Positions 1-11,108 of a DNA stretch of 64,000 nucleotides are shown here, piece by piece. The stretch lies in contig CM065811.1 in NCBI GenBank assembly GCA_033398695.1, positions 115,429,501-115,493,500 of the forward strand, in the 5' to 3' direction. The notes beneath the pieces were generated by a model. The model saw only the letters and a program-made list of their open reading frames with translations. It was not told the DNA's origin and searched no databases. The position numbers and the translations under genes are program-made. Source of the DNA: Orobanche coerulescens (Eukaryota; Streptophyta; Magnoliopsida; Lamiales; Orobanchaceae). Position 1 is the stretch's first letter. Every line of letters begins with the position of its first letter.

Positions 1-1993
1 CGCGTGGTCTTGTACCTAATCGGTCTCACGAGCAATCGAATCGTGTGCACGGTCCAATGCGAGGCCAACAACCAACACACGACATAAATGTGCCCGACAT
101 GAAAATCCTACACATACCAACCGGCACGCCAATATGACCGGAATGCCACGATATAACAAAAGTGACATCGGAAACGAATAATGACTCACCGAGATAAAAT
201 GATGGTGAAATGAATGATAGCACGACAAAATGATTTGGAACCGTCGTTCCTTGTGACTGAAGTGATTAATTGACAATGACAAGTTTTAATACGGTTATCA
301 CAATGATGAATGAGTTACGATTATGAATGAACAACAACAAAAGGAAATGAATATCCTTATAACTGAGTAAGAATCAACTTACACAATACCGGTGACAATT
401 ATCCTTCCACGAACAACGTCCTAATTGAGATATCGGTCGCGAACAACCTTGAATTGTACAATATCCAACAACTCGTTCAATATACGAATCAAACACGAAT
501 ATAACGAACTCAAGACGTCGATACGATTAAACCAAGTTCATTGGGGCATTATATCGAACACTTTGAGGCCAACTACGATTGATTACAACTAAACCTCAAC
601 AATACCAACCTCAAATCCCAAGAAGTGTTTCAAATCAACAAAACATCTCCAATACGATCAATAATCCGTTATGAATATCCAAAAACGTGATTATAACAAC
701 AATTAAATGAAAACCCCCAATTTCAACTCGATAATCAAAGTGTTCTTGAATAATCCCTCAATAATCCAATGAATCCTTATACAAACTCATAATCATATAC
801 ATATCCCTTCATATAACATGATTATAACGTCCAAAACATCATATCTCAACACAAAATCGAAATCCAAGGTGTTGAAGAAATTACCTCTTGAAGATCCAAC
901 CACTTCGATCCGATGAACACGAGTTAAAACGAGTATCCGAGCTATATGATTGAATGGAATTGAAGAAACTCAAGTACTCAAGTGTTTGATTAAGGAAGAA
1001 TCCCTTTCCCAAGCTCTCTCTCGGACAAAAGGAAGAAGGAAGTGAAAATGAAGAAAATGAGGAAAAAGTGTCCCGGCCAAACCATATATACTGCCGGAAG
1101 TTACGGCCGTAACTCGGCCCTCTTACGGCCGTAACTCGGCCCTCTTACGGCCGTAACTTTACAAGTCAACGGCCTTACGGCCGTAACCGGCCAACTCGTA
1201 CGGCCGTAACTCGGCTTCGTCCGAAAGCCTGCCGACAGACTTACGGCCGTAACCGTTCCTTAGTTACGGGCGTAACTCGCCTTCGTCAAAAACACCCGCC
1301 GACAGCCTTACGGCCGTACCGCACACCTTACGGCCGTAACTCGGATGATACGGCCGTATCCGGCCAACCTTACGGGCGTAACCCGCCTTCGTCAAAAATG
1401 GCCGGACATCCTTCCTGCACAGACGGCCGTATCCGGCCAAGCCTTACGGCCGCACTGCCTCGACTTACGGCCGTATGACGCAACCCTTACGGCAGTATGT
1501 CAACCTTTGTCGTCAACACCCTAAATTTACGAACACCACTTACGGCCGTATCTCACCTTCCTTACGGCCGTAACTCACCTTCGCCAAAATGCCCGGCGGT
1601 CATTGGACCACTTACGGCCAGAATCGCCACTTTACGGCCGTACCTCGATCCGCCAAGGTGAATCAATCCGATAATTCGATTCCTCGCTACGATCGATGAA
1701 TGATCCGACATATCATACGAATGTGAAAGTGAACAAGTCTAACACGAGCCAAAGATGATACTCTCAGTACAAGGCTATCAATCACAATGAAAATGATAAT
1801 ACTCCCGTCTCGATCTAAAAACGGAGATAAAATGACGATCGGTAACTGATATACGATTACAACATGCCAACATTGAACGCAAATGAGTGATTCATGAATG
1901 ATGAGTGATTATTAATGAGTGAGAATTACTGAGTGACAATTACAGACTGATAATTACTGAATGAAAATGAATGAATTACAACCGGGTATTACA
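1..1993 (-). mobile_element. 3' LTR of chromovirus A (family 1), cut by window edge
   Basis: The element is read on the minus strand, so this is the downstream LTR. It begins (minus strand) TGTAATACCCGG at 1993 and runs off the window at base 1. From base 1 onward it matches 7818-9786, the other LTR of the same element, almost base for base; most differences are one- or two-base indels. It holds the array of ACGGCCGT palindromes at about 1095-1650, a TATA-like stretch near 1083-1092 and the donor of a candidate leader intron at 884. The last part of the LTR (about 620 bp, by comparison with 7192-7817) lies outside the window. Confidence 0.93.
1095..1650. repeat. Array of ACGGCCGT palindromes in LTR of A (3' copy)
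   Basis: About fifteen or more copies of the 12-bp palindrome TTACGGCCGTAA, or variants such as TTACGGGCGTAA and ATACGGCCGTAT, lie 15-40 bp apart. The spacers are GC-rich and recurrent (CTCGGC, CTTCGTC, CGCCGACAG). The array ends just upstream (in element orientation) of the TATA-like box, which places it in the U3 promoter part of the LTR. Confidence 0.9.
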
Positions 1994-2010
1994 TACTCCC
2001 CCCCTTAAAA
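1994..2010 (-). other. Polypurine tract of A
   Basis: On the minus strand the bases immediately before the LTR read AAGGGGGGGGAGTA. This is the purine run that primes plus-strand DNA synthesis in LTR retrotransposons, and it abuts the LTR as expected. Element F has a very similar tract at 58837-58853. Confidence 0.85.
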
Positions 2011-2029
2011 ATAGTTTCGTCCCCGAAAC

Positions 2030-2296
2030 TAAGGGTCAAACAACTCGGGATGACTCTCCCGCATACTCTCTTCGGTTTCCCAAGTGGCCTCTTCGACTCC
2101 GTGTCTGGACCACTGAATCTTGACCAAAGGGATCGTCTTGTTCCTCAACTGTTTGATTCGCCACTCCAACACTCGTACAGCACGCTCCTCGTATGAATGA
2201 TCATCTGCGATCTCGATTTCGTCAAACTGAAGTATGTGGCTCGGCCGGCAACATACTTCCGCAATCGAGAGACGTGAAACACATTATGAATTCGGC
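2030..2296 (-). pseudogene. Chromodomain-type C-terminal tail of pol (A)
   Basis: Minus-strand translation gives pieces of the end of a chromovirus integrase: an IPLVKIQWSRH motif followed by EEATWETEE and a terminus near PELFDP. This tail is typical of the Tekay/Del clade, whose chromodomain-like region targets integration to heterochromatin. It is out of frame with the integrase upstream because of a break near 2297 and further small indels. The same tail is readable in F (58465-58812), D and G. The assignment is by motif only. Confidence 0.75.
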
Positions 2297-3481
2297 TCAA
2301 TTAGGAGGTAAAGCCAATCGATAAGCTAACTCGCCTACTCGATCCAAAATTTCAAACGGTCCAATGAATCTCGGACTCAACTTCCCCCGTTTTCCGAAAC
2401 GGAAAATACCTCGACTCGGGGATACTTTGACCAAAACGTGGTCACCCGTCTCGAACTCTAGTGGTCGACGACGATTATCTGCATAGGATTTCTGTCGACT
2501 CTGAGCTGTCAGCATACGACTCCTGATTAAAGCTACCTTCTCCCGGGCGGCTATAAGCATATCGGGCTCGGTGCCGATTGATTCTGACAAGTCATCCCAA
2601 CACAAAGGAGATCGACAACGACGACCGTATAAGGCCTCGTAAGGTGCCATCTTAATGGAAGCATGCCAGCTATTATTGTATGTGAACTCGATCAATGGTA
2701 GTTGGGCTTCCCAATCGTCCTTCCAATCGAGGACGCATGCCCTCAACATGTCCTCTAATGTCTGAATAGTCCTCTCTGATTGCCCGTCGGACTGAGGATG
2801 AAAGGCGGTACTGAGATTGAGCTGAGTTCCCATAGCACGATGAACTGATTTCCAAAAATGAGACACAAATCGTCCGTCACGATCGGAAACGATACTCTTA
2901 GGAGTACCGTGCAGTCTCACTATTTCCTTGATGAACAACTGAGCCAGTCTCTCAGGACCCCACGTATCCTTGATCTCAAGGAAATGAGCTGATTTTGTTA
3001 AGCGGTCCACAATCACCCAGATCGTATTCATGCCACGACGACTAGTCGGCAAACTCGTGATGAAATCCATAGAAATGTCTTCCCACTTCCACTCGGGAAT
3101 AGGAAGAGGTTTCAGCATACCCGCCGGCCGCTGATGTTCAATCTTAACTTGTTGACAGGTTAAGCATCTCGAAACAAATTCTGCGACTTCTCGCTTCATA
3201 TTACTCCACCAGTAATTTTGTCTCAAGTCCTTATACATCTTGCTGGACCCCGGATGAACAGAATAAGGGGTAGCATGAGCTTCCTTCAAAATCGAGTTTT
3301 TCAACTCGTCATTTGTCGGTACGCACAACCGATTCTTAAATCTCAAAAGTCCATCCTCGTGGACCACGAATCCAGGGGCTTTCCCCTGAGTCACATCCTC
3401 ACGGATGCGCATCAATGAAGGGTGCGAACTCGATTCTCTCGGATTGCCTCCTCGAGTGACGATGAAATCTCTAGCATACAA
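2297..3481 (-). CDS. Integrase of chromovirus A
   Basis: This open stretch of 394 residues covers most of a Ty3/gypsy integrase, which inserts the cDNA into the host genome. The HHCC zinc-binding module is intact (H69, H76, C106, C109). The catalytic triad is D139, D200 and E236, with the expected 35 residues between the last two. The GPF of the GPY/F module lies close to the end. The reading frame is lost just after the RLALPP motif, cutting off the chromodomain tail (2030-2296). The first ~20 residues follow a frameshift from the upstream RNase H frame, so the start codon is not biological; the protein would be part of a gag-pol polyprotein. Catalytically plausible, but the polyprotein is broken. 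Confidence 0.9.
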   Translation of the reverse strand: MYARDFIVTRGGNPRESSSHPSLMRIREDVTQGKAPGFVVHEDGLLRFKNRLCVPTNDELKNSILKEAHATPYSVHPGSSKMYKDLRQNYWWSNMKREVAEFVSRCLTCQQVKIEHQRPAGMLKPLPIPEWKWEDISMDFITSLPTSRRGMNTIWVIVDRLTKSAHFLEIKDTWGPERLAQLFIKEIVRLHGTPKSIVSDRDGRFVSHFWKSVHRAMGTQLNLSTAFHPQSDGQSERTIQTLEDMLRACVLDWKDDWEAQLPLIEFTYNNSWHASIKMAPYEALYGRRCRSPLCWDDLSESIGTEPDMLIAAREKVALIRSRMLTAQSRQKSYADNRRRPLEFETGDHVLVKVSPSRGIFRFGKRGKLSPRFIGPFEILDRVGELAYRLALPPN

Positions 3482-4458
3482 AGTTGTCCCTGAACTCGCT
3501 GAAGCCAGACCTCGATCTCGGGTCTAAGGAATTCCTGCTGAAGCTCCTTCTGAACTGTTAGACGAGCAAGCATCTGCTCCTGAACGGACTTGCGACTCAA
3601 GGCATCGGCGACAACGTTCGCCTTGCCCGGGTGGTAAAGGATCTCGATATCATAATCTTTGATTAATTCCAACCACCGTCTCTGTCGCATATTTAACTCC
3701 TTCTGAGTAAATATATACTTTAAACTCTTATGGTCGGTGAATATCTGACAGGTAACGCCATAAAGATAATGACGCCAAATCTTCAAAGAGAACACCACGG
3801 CTGCTAGTTCCAGGTCATGTGTCGGATAATTAACCTCGTAAGGTCTCAATTGCCGTGAAGCATAGGCAATAACCTTTCCATTATGCATGAGCACACATCC
3901 GAGACCCTGTCCGGACGCATCACTATAAACCACAAATCCCTCCGTCCCCTGCGGCAAGGAAAGTACAGGTGCTGACATTAACCGGCTCTTGAGTTCCTCA
4001 AAACTCCGCTGACACGCGTCGGACCACGTGTATTTCTTATCCTTTTGCAAAAGGTTCGTCAATGGTTGAGCAATTTTGGAAAATCCTTCCACAAATCGCC
4101 GATAATAACCCGCTAATCCGAGGAAACTCCGGATTTCCTTAACATTCTTCGGAGGTAACCAGTCTCGGATAGCCTCCGTTTTCTGAGGGTCGACTCGAAC
4201 TCCGTCTGACGAAATTACATGTCCGAGAAAAGTCACTTCGGACATCCAGAACTCGCACTTGGAAAACTTTCCAAAAAGTTGCTCTCGTCTCAACACGTCG
4301 AGAACCTGATGAAGATGAACCTCGTGATCCTCTCGGCTACGAGAATAAATCAAAATATCGTCGATGAAGACAACAACAAACTGATCCAAATTGTCGATGT
4401 AAACCCGATTCATCAATTCCATTAATACCGCATGTGCATTAGTTTGCCCGTACGGCAT
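3412..4458 (-). CDS. Reverse transcriptase (second half) and RNase H of A
   Basis: This 348-residue open stretch holds the RT palm with the catalytic FIDD box (D33, D34), the RT thumb/connection, and a complete RNase H with its four acidic residues in context: YSDAS (D180), HDLELAAV (E217), TDHKSL (D242) and VADALS (D285). It copies the element RNA into DNA and degrades the template. The motif usually read as FGLTNAPAVF is altered here ([10 protein letters not shown]). A frameshift at about 4459 separates it from the first half of RT (4461-4799). It overlaps the integrase frame by about 70 bp because of another frame break. Very similar to the F copy at 56326-57360. Confidence 0.9.
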   Translation of the reverse strand: MPYGQTNAHAVLMELMNRVYIDNLDQFVVVFIDDILIYSRSREDHEVHLHQVLDVLRREQLFGKFSKCEFWMSEVTFLGHVISSDGVRVDPQKTEAIRDWLPPKNVKEIRSFLGLAGYYRRFVEGFSKIAQPLTNLLQKDKKYTWSDACQRSFEELKSRLMSAPVLSLPQGTEGFVVYSDASGQGLGCVLMHNGKVIAYASRQLRPYEVNYPTHDLELAAVVFSLKIWRHYLYGVTCQIFTDHKSLKYIFTQKELNMRQRRWLELIKDYDIEILYHPGKANVVADALSRKSVQEQMLARLTVQKELQQEFLRPEIEVWLQRVQGQLCMLEISSSLEEAIRENRVRTLH

Positions 4459-4460
4459 AA

Positions 4461-4799
4461 CTACGAACTCATAATGACCATAGCGTGTTCGAAACGCCGT
4501 CCTCGCGATATCCGACTCTCGAATCCGAATCGGTGATATCCGGATCTTAAGTCGATCTTGGAAAATACTTGAAGCTCCTGAAGTTGATCTAAAAGATCAT
4601 CAATACGGGGTAAGGGATACTTATTCTTGATTGTCACTCTGTTCAACTTCCGATAATCGATACACAAACGAAATGAACCATCCTTCTTCTTGACAAACAA
4701 CACGGGTGCTCCCCACGGAGACGCACTCGGTCGGATATAACCCTTCTCGAACAACTCCTCAAGTTGGTTCTTTAATTCCTGCATTTCGGTCGGGGCCAT
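4461..4799 (-). pseudogene. Reverse transcriptase N-terminal half of A
   Basis: 112 residues starting at [10 protein letters not shown] cover the fingers of a gypsy RT: the [22 protein letters not shown] block, the LCIDYRKLN block, and the first catalytic aspartate in [11 protein letters not shown]. After SGYH the frame slips and the rest is read in another frame. Upstream it is separated from the protease region by a frame break at about 4800. The fold is recognisable but cannot be made as one chain from this sequence. Confidence 0.85.
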
Positions 4800-5289
4800 C
4801 CGGACGGTGCCTTTGATATCGGAGACGTACTGGGCTCCAACTCAATCGTGAATTCCACATCTCTCTGTGGAGGCAACCTGTAACTCGTCTGGAAAACGTC
4901 GGCATACTCCTCACTATCGGAATATCCGTCAAGACATCGATGATCGCTCGGTTTTGGTCATATAGCACCAATAACCAACACACCGACCGAGTAATCGTCG
5001 CTTTCATCAAATTAATGACCTTACGAGCAGTAGGGATTACCTCCTGAAACACACATTCAACCCCATCGTCTGCAATGATAGTGATCATACGCTTACGGAC
5101 ACTAATGGTGGCATCATGACGATCCATCCAATCAATACCCAAGATGACGTCGTCCCTCGGCAAATCTACTACGATTAGGTCCGGCCGCCATACACGACCA
5201 TGAAATCGAATCGACAATTCAATCTCACGACACGATAATTCGTCTACCGTCAGGTAAACCAATGACATAAGGCTCACAACTAGTAGCAC
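4800..5289 (-). pseudogene. Protease tail and linker to RT (A)
   Basis: This minus-strand stretch reads the second half of the retropepsin-like protease (LPRDDVILGIDWMDRHDATI, then VECVFQE) and the linker toward RT. It is in a different frame from the active-site half at 5225-5962, so a single-base break near 5225-5289 splits the enzyme. The second half of the stretch reads out of frame with the known family sequence, which points to more indels near 4850-4950. Confidence 0.7.
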
Positions 5290-5962
5290 TACCCAGACAT
5301 AGTCTACTCAAACATGACTCGGAAATGAATGAATGCGATGCACCAGTATCAAAAAGGGTACACACAGGCTGGGATAGAATATCGAGTGTACCTGAGATCA
5401 TTCGGGCCTCTGGATCATCGGTCTTTTTTATCTCGTAAATTCGGGGCTTGCCGGCCCCCGAACCAGATGCTCCCGTATGATAGCTCTTGGCTCCGCCCTT
5501 GCTAGCTCCCGTCGTCTTAAACGACGCTGACTGAGTGGCCTGATTATGCATCTTTGAATGTCCTAGGGCCTGAGATGACGTCGAAGTGGGTTTAGAGTCC
5601 CTTCGGCAAAAACGGGCCCGATGCCCAGCAATTCCACAGTTATGGCACGTGACAGTCTGCTTCGGACATTTGGTGCTGAAATGACCCTGTTCTTCACAGT
5701 TGAAACAGGTGACGGCCGAACTAGCCGCTCGAGACTGAGATCCCGCAGGTTTAGATGCCAAGGGAGGTCGCTCTGAAAAAGTAGAGCCCGCACGTGGTTT
5801 CTTGAAAGTGGCCTGACTCCCGTCAGACTGATTACGGTTCTTAGACTTCTTGCCCGCAGATGAAGGCTGCTGCTTAGCAATTTCCTTAGCAGTAAGCTCG
5901 TAAGTAAGAGCTTTCTCAATGAATTCGGCCAACGTGGTACAGTTATGATTAAGCGATTGCAA
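5225..5962 (-). CDS. Gag C-terminus with two zinc knuckles, fused to protease start (A)
   Basis: This 245-residue open stretch carries two CCHC zinc knuckles, which bind RNA in the nucleocapsid (C86-C89-H94-C99 and C106-C109-H114-C119). They are followed by a Ser/Gly/Thr-rich linker and the aspartic protease active site DTGASHSF (D205). The protease cleaves the gag-pol polyprotein. Two CCHC boxes in gag are a family trait shared with F (54857-55807) and G (32563-33012). The frame is lost soon after GLPDGRRI, so the protease is incomplete here. Confidence 0.88.
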   Translation of the reverse strand: MQSLNHNCTTLAEFIEKALTYELTAKEIAKQQPSSAGKKSKNRNQSDGSQATFKKPRAGSTFSERPPLASKPAGSQSRAASSAVTCFNCEEQGHFSTKCPKQTVTCHNCGIAGHRARFCRRDSKPTSTSSQALGHSKMHNQATQSASFKTTGASKGGAKSYHTGASGSGAGKPRIYEIKKTDDPEARMISGTLDILSQPVCTLFDTGASHSFISESCLSRLCLGSATSCEPYVIGLPDGRRIIVS

Positions 5963-6709
5963 AGCATACGAGGTTTCACCTCTTCTGAAATACTTAATCT
6001 TATCCGCCTCGGAATGAATGATAGATGAGGCGAACGGAAGAAGTTCTGAAACTTCTCGGCAATGGCGAGAACATCCTCGTCGATGAGGGGTCGGGAGTGA
6101 GTAACTCGCGGCTTGGCCTCTCGAGTGGGGCCGGATAGTACCTCTCCATCATGAGAGTTTTGAATCGATCCCATGTACATGATCCTTCGGTGGGCTTCAA
6201 CGACAACCACCAAGAATGAGCGCTCTTACCTGTAGTAAGCCGCAACGAAACTTTGTGTCCTTAGGACACTCCACCATAGCAAACAACTTCGAAATGTTCG
6301 AGCCAATGAATAATATCTCGCCGGCTCGACGAGCCTCGAAAGTCGGTGGCCTCGCGAGAGATGTCGCCGATGATATTGCTCACATTCCTCTCTTGCCTCG
6401 AGGTGGCGGCGGAGGAGCTGTTGATTTTGAGTAGTGGAGTTATGCATCGTCTCCATCACCGTGCCATCCGGGTCATTTGGGCCATCATGCCTGCATAAAA
6501 GCAAGTGGGTCCACCCGAACACCTTGACCGGGCCGTGTCGAGTACGACTCCCGATAGTGAATGATCACGCCCGGTGAATGAGTGGCGGCATCGCCGCTCG
6601 ATGAATTGGCATTGTTTCTCGCATTTGCACGTGTGTTCACACGAGCTCTCGATTCGGCCCGCACCACGCCTCGTCCTCCTCGTCCTCTGCCAGCCTCTTT
6701 CCATCTCAA
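5963..6709 (-). pseudogene. Gag N-terminal half of A, frame-broken
   Basis: The likely gag start is the ATG at 6709, giving an Arg/Gly-rich N-terminus (RGRGGRG) like that of B (10253) and G (33663). After GVRVDPLAFMQ the frame breaks where A has CATGCCTGC and B has CATGCCCTGC on the plus strand, that is, one C fewer. Further breaks follow through the capsid region (VECPEGHKVS-type block near 6250-6290). B and F keep longer readable segments of the same protein, which helps to place the breaks. Not translatable as it stands. Confidence 0.8.
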
Positions 6710-7175
6710 GTGGAAAGTTACATGATGATTATATCTCTCGCATGAATATCACATTATGACTATGACATGAGGTGATGAAAATGAGCATACTATCTAACAC
6801 GGTGATTACATGAGCGATTAATCGAGGTGACATGATTTCGATGAAATTATTGAAATGATTATCTTGAACAAGTTAACAAGATTTATTATATGATCTTCCG
6901 ATTAACAACCGAGTAATGAAATGAATTGAGTGATTAATGAGTTAAAATGACCGTTACGGTCAAAATGAAAATGATGTTTGAGGATTGTTAATCGATAAAT
7001 TATGAATGAATGAAAATTGCGAGAAATTATACCATGGCGATAGAAGTCTTACAGTTCTTTGATGCGATTGGCTCGGCATCGCACGGAGTCACACGTGACG
7101 CGAAAGTCCAATGATACTAGCCCGATGACGACGATTTCAAATAAGACATGACTCGGAAGGTAGTATTCAAAACCA
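6710..7175 (-). other. Untranslated leader of A
   Basis: AT-rich stretch between the primer binding site and gag, with many ATGA and TGAATGA repeats. It is closely similar to the leader of B (10254-10736) and, in reverse orientation, that of F (53639-54178). No reading frame is supported. Confidence 0.7.
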
Positions 7176-7187
7176 CGCTCGATACCA
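7176..7187 (-). other. Primer binding site of A (initiator Met tRNA)
   Basis: The minus strand reads TGGTATCGAGCG four bases inside the LTR, close to TGGTATCAGAGC, the usual complement of the 3' end of plant initiator methionine tRNA. This sets the orientation of A and marks 7192-9786 as its 5' LTR. Confidence 0.85.
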
Positions 7188-7550
7188 ACTCTGTAACACC
7201 CCAAACTAGGCGGATATTACGGTCTGCGTGGACCCCACCGGGACCCACCAGGCGAATGAAAACGGATGAATTACACAGGTAAATGTAGTACCGAACCACA
7301 TTTCAACATCAATTACTCCGATTAGGAGTTTCATACAACACACCTGGGATAAAATAGAATACATGTGTATTTTATGTGACGATAAAATACACAACACCGA
7401 ATGAAATGAGTATTCAAACGGAATGTCTGCAGCGGAATAAATCAAGGAAACAGAAATGATGAATAAATAATCGAGCAGTGGGGCCCCCTTCTAGTATCAT
7501 TGGGACTCCTCGCCGTCAACGTGCTCACCTGCGCCTTTGCCTTGCCATGA

Positions 7551-8699
7551 CTCGAGAAAACAATATCCCCACACGGGGTCGATTATCTGAACAACAATCC
7601 TCGAGTTGAATAAACATAATCATATAAATATGTAGTATAAACCACAAGTTTGATTAAAATGAAGCGGTTAGATTATAACCCAAACTTGTTGAAAACATAC
7701 GCAATCAAACATGCTGTATGAATCAACTAACGGTACGGCTCAACGGGTGGCGCCACACTACGCCCGGGATGGAAATGTGTCCGTGCACAAGCCACCAACG
7801 AGTATCGATCAAATACCGCGTGGTCTTGTACCTATTCTGTCTCACGAGCAATCGACTCGTGTGCACGATCCAATGCGAGGCCAACAACCAACACACGACA
7901 TAAATGTGCCCGACATGAAAATCCTACACATACCAACGCACGCCAAGATGACCGGAATGCCACGATATAACAAAAGTGACATCGGAAGCGAATAATGACT
8001 CACCGAGATAAAATGATGGTGAAATGAATGATAAAGACGACAAAATGATTTGGAACCGTCGTTCCTTGTGACTGAAGTGATTAATTGACAATGACAAGTT
8101 TTAATACGGTTATCACAATGATGAATGAGTTACGATTATGAATGAACAACAACAAAAGGAAATGAATATCCTTATAACTGAGTAAGAATCAACTTACACA
8201 ATACCGGTGACAATTATCCTTCCACGAACAACGTCCTAATTGAGATATCGGTCGCGAACAACCTTGAATTGTACAATATCCAACAACTCGTTCAATATAC
8301 GAATCAAACACGAATATAACGAACTCAAGACGTCGATACGATTAAACCAAGTTCATTGGGGCATTATATCGAACACTTTGAGGCCAACTACGATTGATTA
8401 CAACTAAACCTCAACAATACCAACCTCAAATCCCCAAGAAGTGTTTCAAATCAACAAAACATCTCCAATACGATCAATAATCCGTTATGAATATCCAAAA
8501 ACGTGATTATAACAACAATTAAACGAAAACCCCCAATTTCAACTCGATAATCAAAGTGTTCTTGAATAATCCCTCAATAATCCAATGAATCCTTATACAA
8601 ACTCATAATCATATACATATCCCTTCATATAACATGATTATAACGTCCAAACATCATATCTCAACACAAAATCGAAATCCAAGGTGTTGAAGAAATTAC
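7551..8699 (-). other. Candidate leader intron inside LTR of A
   Basis: On the minus strand a donor CTTCAAGAG|GTAATTTC at 8699 lies about 200 bp after the TATA-like box, and a sequence ending in AG (TTTTCTCGAG) at 7551 lies just before TCATGGCAAGG. The same two positions are occupied by GT and AG in B and in both LTRs of F. The acceptor is weaker here than in B (TTTTCAG|GTCATGG). No transcript evidence is available; this is an inference from conservation. Confidence 0.45.
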
Positions 8700-8909
8700 C
8701 TCTTGAAGATCCAACCACTTCGATCCGATGAACACGAGTTAAAACGAGTATCCGAGCTATATGATTGAATGGAATTGAAGAAACTCAAGTACTCAAGTGT
8801 TTGATTAAGGAAGAATCCCTTTCCCAAGCTCTCTCGGACAAAAGGAAGAAGGAAGTGAAAATGAAGAAAATGAGGAAAAAGTGTCGGCCAAACCATATAT
8901 CTGCCGGAA

Positions 8910-9440
8910 GTTACGGCCGTAACTCGGCCCTCTTACGGCCGTAACTTTACAAGTCAACGGCCTTACGGCCGTAATCGCCAACTCAGACGGCCGTAACTCG
9001 GCTTCGTCCGAAAGCTCGCCGGCAGACTTACGCCGTAATGCTTCCTTAGTTACGGCGTAACTTCGCCGTCAAAAACACCCGCCGACAGCCTTACGGCCGT
9101 ACCGCACACCTTACGGCCGTAACTCGGATGATACGGCCGTATCCGACCAACCTTACGGGCGTAACCCGCCTTCGTCAAAAATGGCCGGACATCCTTCCTG
9201 CAGCGTACGGCCGTATCTGGCCAAGCCTTACGGCCGTACCTGCCTCGACTTACGGCCGTATGCCGCAACCCTTACGGCCGTAAGTCACCCTTGGTCGGCA
9301 ACACCCGAAATTTACGAACACCACTTACGGTCGTATCTCACCTTCCTTACGGCCGTAACTCACCTTCGGCCAAAATGCCTGGGCAGTCTGCTGGACCACT
9401 TACGGCCGTAACCGGCCAGCCTTACGGCCGTACCTCGATG
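8910..9440. repeat. Array of ACGGCCGT palindromes in LTR of A (5' copy)
   Basis: About eighteen copies of TTACGGCCGTAA or close variants at irregular 20-45 bp spacing, in the U3 portion of the LTR. Compared with the 3' copy (1095-1650), it lacks one whole unit near 8920 and differs by single-base losses in GG and CC runs, for example TTACGCCGTAA near 9030 where the partner has TTACGGCCGTAA. Confidence 0.9.
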
Positions 9441-9786
9441 CTGGCCAAGGTGAATCAATCCGATAATTCCGATTCCTCGCTACGACTGATGAATGATCCG
9501 ACATATCATACGAATGTGAAAGTGAACAAGTCTAACACGATCCAAAGATGATACTCTCAGTACAAGGCTATCAATCACAATGAAAATGATAATACTCCCG
9601 TCTCGATCTAAAAACGGAGATAAAATGACGATCGGTAACTGATATACGATTACAACATGCCAACATTGAACGCAAATGAGTGATTCATGAATGATGAGTG
9701 ATTATTAATGAGTGAGAATTACTGAGTGACAATTACAGACTGATAATTACTGAATGAAAATGAATGAATTACAACCGGGTATTACA

Positions 9787-10253
9787 GAAACTTTGTGCCC
9801 TTCGGGACACTCTACCATAACAAACAACTTCTCGAAATGCTCAAGCCAGTGAACAATATCCACCGGCTCAGATGAACCCTCAAATGTAGGTGGCCTTTGG
9901 CCAGACATGTCGCCAATAATACTGCTTACACCCCTCTCTTGCCCCTGAGGTGGCAGCGGAGGAGCCTGCTGATTCTGGGCGGTTGAGTTTTGCATCATCT
10001 CCATGAGGCGTTCCATCTGGGCCATCATGCCCTGCATAAAAGCGAGTGGATCAACCCGAACACCTTCTGATTGAGCTATGTCCCGGGTACGACTCCCTGA
10101 CAGTGAATGATCATTTCTGGGTGAATGAGTGGCAGCGTTGCTGCTCGATGAATTAGCATTATTCCTCGCGTTCGTCCGTGTATTCACACGAGCTCTTGGG
10201 TTTAGGCCCACACCGCAGCCTCTTCCCCCGCGTCCTATTCCTACTCTCTCCAT
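9787..10253 (-). pseudogene. Gag N-terminus of chromovirus B, interrupted by A
   Basis: From the ATG at 10253 the minus strand reads an Arg/Gly-rich start (RGGRGCG), a polar region ending in HSLSGS, the block GVRVDPLAFMQGMMAQME, a Gln/Pro-rich stretch, and the capsid start with VHWLEHFEKLF and VECPEGHKVS. The frame is open throughout and then runs into the LTR of A at 9786. The remainder of B's gag and pol must lie to the left of the window. This is the best preserved gag N-terminus of family 1 here and is the reference for the breaks in A and F. Confidence 0.88.
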
Positions 10254-10736
10254 ACTAAAGTAGGAAAGTCACATGATAATTATAGCTCTCGTATGAATAT
10301 CACATTATGATTACGTCATGAAATGATGAAAATGAGCACACGCGCTCTAACACAGTGATTACATGAATGATTAACTGAGGTGACATGATTATCTGATGAA
10401 ATTTTTGAAATGATTATCTTGAACAAGTTAACAAGATTAATGATACGATCCTCAAGATCAACAACTGAACAGTGAAATGAACTGAGTGATTAATGAGTTA
10501 ACATGATCTACATGATAAAAATGAAAAATGATGATTGAGGATTGTTGATGGTTGAATGATGAATAAGTGATTCTTATTGACAGAAATTATACCATGGCGT
10601 CAGAAATCTTACTGTTCTTTGGTCTGAAGGCTCGGCTCTTGCACAGGTCACACGTGACGCGAAAGTCCAATGATACTAGTCTGATGAATGATGATTTCAA
10701 TTGAGACATGACTCGAAAGGTAGTATTCAAAACCAT
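10254..10736 (-). other. Untranslated leader of B
   Basis: Non-coding AT-rich leader between primer site and gag, closely similar to that of A (6710-7175). It has the same repeated TGA/ATGA composition and no open frame worth reporting. Confidence 0.65.
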
Positions 10737-10748
10737 GCTCCGATAACA
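10737..10748 (-). other. Primer binding site of B (altered)
   Basis: The minus strand reads TGTTATCGGAGC at the position of TGGTATCAGAGC in related elements. The second G of TGG is changed, which would weaken pairing to initiator methionine tRNA. It lies four bases from the LTR edge, as in A and F. Confidence 0.75.
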
Positions 10749-11108
10749 ACTCTGTAACACCCCAAACTAGGTGACTATTATAGTGTCGTGGACCCCCGAC
10801 TGGGACCCACCAGGCGAATGAAAATTAATGACTTAAATAATATAATCGTAGTATGGAACCACATTATATCATCTATTACTCCGATGAGGAGTTTCATTAC
10901 GATACGCCCAACACAATATAGAATACATGTATATTTTATATGGAGATAAAAAATACAACACTGAATAAAGATGAGTATTCAAACGGAAGTCTGCAATGGA
11001 AATAAAATGAAGAACACGAATGACTGAAAAGGACTGGGGCCCCCTACTAGTATCACTGGGACTCCTAGCCGTCAATGTTCTCTTCCTGTGCTTTAGCCTT
11101 GCCATGAC

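Larger units (their letters stand above)
7192..9786 (-). mobile_element. 5' LTR of chromovirus A (complete, 2595 bp)
   Basis: On the plus strand it runs from TGTAACACCCC to GGGTATTACA, so it has the TG...CA ends expected. Minus-strand order: palindrome array (8910-9440), TATA-like box near 8893-8900, candidate intron donor at 8699, candidate acceptor at 7551, LTR end at 7192 followed by the primer site. At 9787 the sequence continues directly into gag of element B, so A is nested in B. The matching target duplication lies off the window. Its similarity to the 3' LTR suggests a recent insertion. Confidence 0.95.

Noticed and set aside
7176..7187. tRNA-like sequence next to LTRs
   Set aside because: Only about 12 bases complementary to the 3' end of initiator Met tRNA are present here and at 53627 and 36194. 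These are primer binding sites, not tRNA genes.
8910..9440. Regularly spaced palindromes that could suggest a CRISPR array
   Set aside because: The repeats are 12 bp, the spacers are similar to one another and irregular in length, and the array is part of a plant LTR present in several copies. No cas genes.
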